64,000 bases of DNA from Candidatus Schekmanbacteria bacterium (GTDB lineage: Bacteria; Schekmanbacteria; GWA2-38-11; J061), in contig JACRJM010000010.1 of assembly GCA_016219965.1 (NCBI GenBank), positions 154,330-218,329 on the forward strand, in the 5' to 3' direction. This document shows positions 63,860-64,000 of this stretch, piece by piece. Below the pieces are notes generated by a model that saw only the letters and a list, made by a program, of their open reading frames with translations, had not been told where the DNA came from and did not search any database. Within the stretch, counting starts at the first letter, position 1, and each line of letters starts with the position of its first letter. Made by a program: the position numbers and the translations under genes.

Positions 63860-64000
63860 TTATTTAATTACTTCGCTTACGACGCCTGCGCCGACTGTCC
63901 TGCCGCCTTCACGTATTGCAAACCTTAATTCCTTCTCCATCGCTATCGGGGTTATCAGCGTCACTTCTACGCTCACATTGTCCCCCGGCATTACCATCTC
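63860..64000 (-). CDS. tuf: Elongation factor Tu (partial, C-terminal end)
   Basis: Only the last 46 codons before TAA are in the window. They read [20 protein letters not shown], then [20 protein letters not shown], the universal EF-Tu domain 3 end. The gene runs off the window edge. Confidence 0.97.
   Translation of the reverse strand, partial: EMVMPGDNVSVEVTLITPIAMEKELRFAIREGGRTVGAGVVSEVIK

Noticed and set aside
1..64000. CRISPR arrays, tRNA or rRNA genes, insertion sequences or prophage
   Set aside because: No regular spaced repeats, cloverleaf-type sequence, rRNA stretches, transposase or phage proteins were recognised. Short tRNA genes could still be missed by eye.

Overview
The window reads as part of the chromosome of an anaerobic, respiring Gram-negative bacterium with AT-rich DNA. 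The basis is sequence features: many c-type haem (CXXCH) proteins, outer-membrane lipoproteins and a beta-barrel, an LPS/exopolysaccharide locus, and a complete tuf/S10-spc-alpha ribosomal operon. The mix (Qrc-like quinone complex, porin-cytochrome genes, sigma-54 type promoter) fits Desulfobacterota, Nitrospirota, Schekmanbacteria or similar lineages. The sequence alone does not fix the taxon.

Region 1 (1-10.7 kb, minus strand) looks like an electron-transfer/respiration cluster. In transcription order it holds a cytoplasmic molybdopterin oxidoreductase, an exported IPT/BACON/EB_dh-type haem protein, a TPR/HEAT-repeat lipoprotein, an outer-membrane beta-barrel, a 12-haem lipoprotein, a 9-haem lipoprotein, and the start of a membrane sensor whose periplasmic Cache-like domain carries its own CXXCH motif. 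Porin plus multihaem lipoproteins suggests an outer-membrane electron conduit. A lone EF-hand gene (11.0-11.5 kb, plus strand) follows, with a strong sigma-54 promoter match and three tandem 12-bp units in its leader.

Region 2 (11.5-37.0 kb, minus strand) is one long surface-glycan/glycolipid locus. Transcription would begin with a fused, apparently dead nucleotidyltransferase plus phosphoglycosyl transferase. It continues through a Wza-like exporter, acyl-CoA ligase, scyllo-inosose-dehydrogenase-like MDR enzyme, Wzz/BY-kinase, flippase, AlkP-superfamily enzyme, LpxL-like protein without its catalytic acid, three consecutive B12-radical-SAM enzymes, glycoside hydrolase, O-antigen ligase, GT39-type and GT9 transferases, DUF362-ferredoxin protein, a fourth B12-radical-SAM enzyme and a GT2. 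Two gaps carry a family of palindromic repeats. This locus is the best candidate for an undescribed system: a glycan or glycolipid modified by several radical reactions.

Region 3 (37.2-43.7 kb, minus strand) encodes a Qrc/alternative-complex-III-like membrane complex: pentahaem cytochrome, MopB-type subunit, four-cluster ferredoxin, NrfD-type subunit, a small membrane protein and a four-domain cytochrome c.

Region 4 (43.9-48.7 kb, plus strand) holds an SGNH hydrolase, TPR lipoprotein, RarA, a DUF433/DUF5615 toxin-antitoxin pair and a DUF218 protein whose 3' end runs into the ribosomal operon's terminator.

Region 5 (48.6-64 kb, minus strand) is the canonical order tuf-rpsJ...rplO-secY-adk-map-infA-rpmJ-rpsM-rpsK-rpsD-rpoA-rplQ. 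No tRNA, rRNA, CRISPR array or insertion sequence was seen, and no gene-free stretch exceeds 300 bases.
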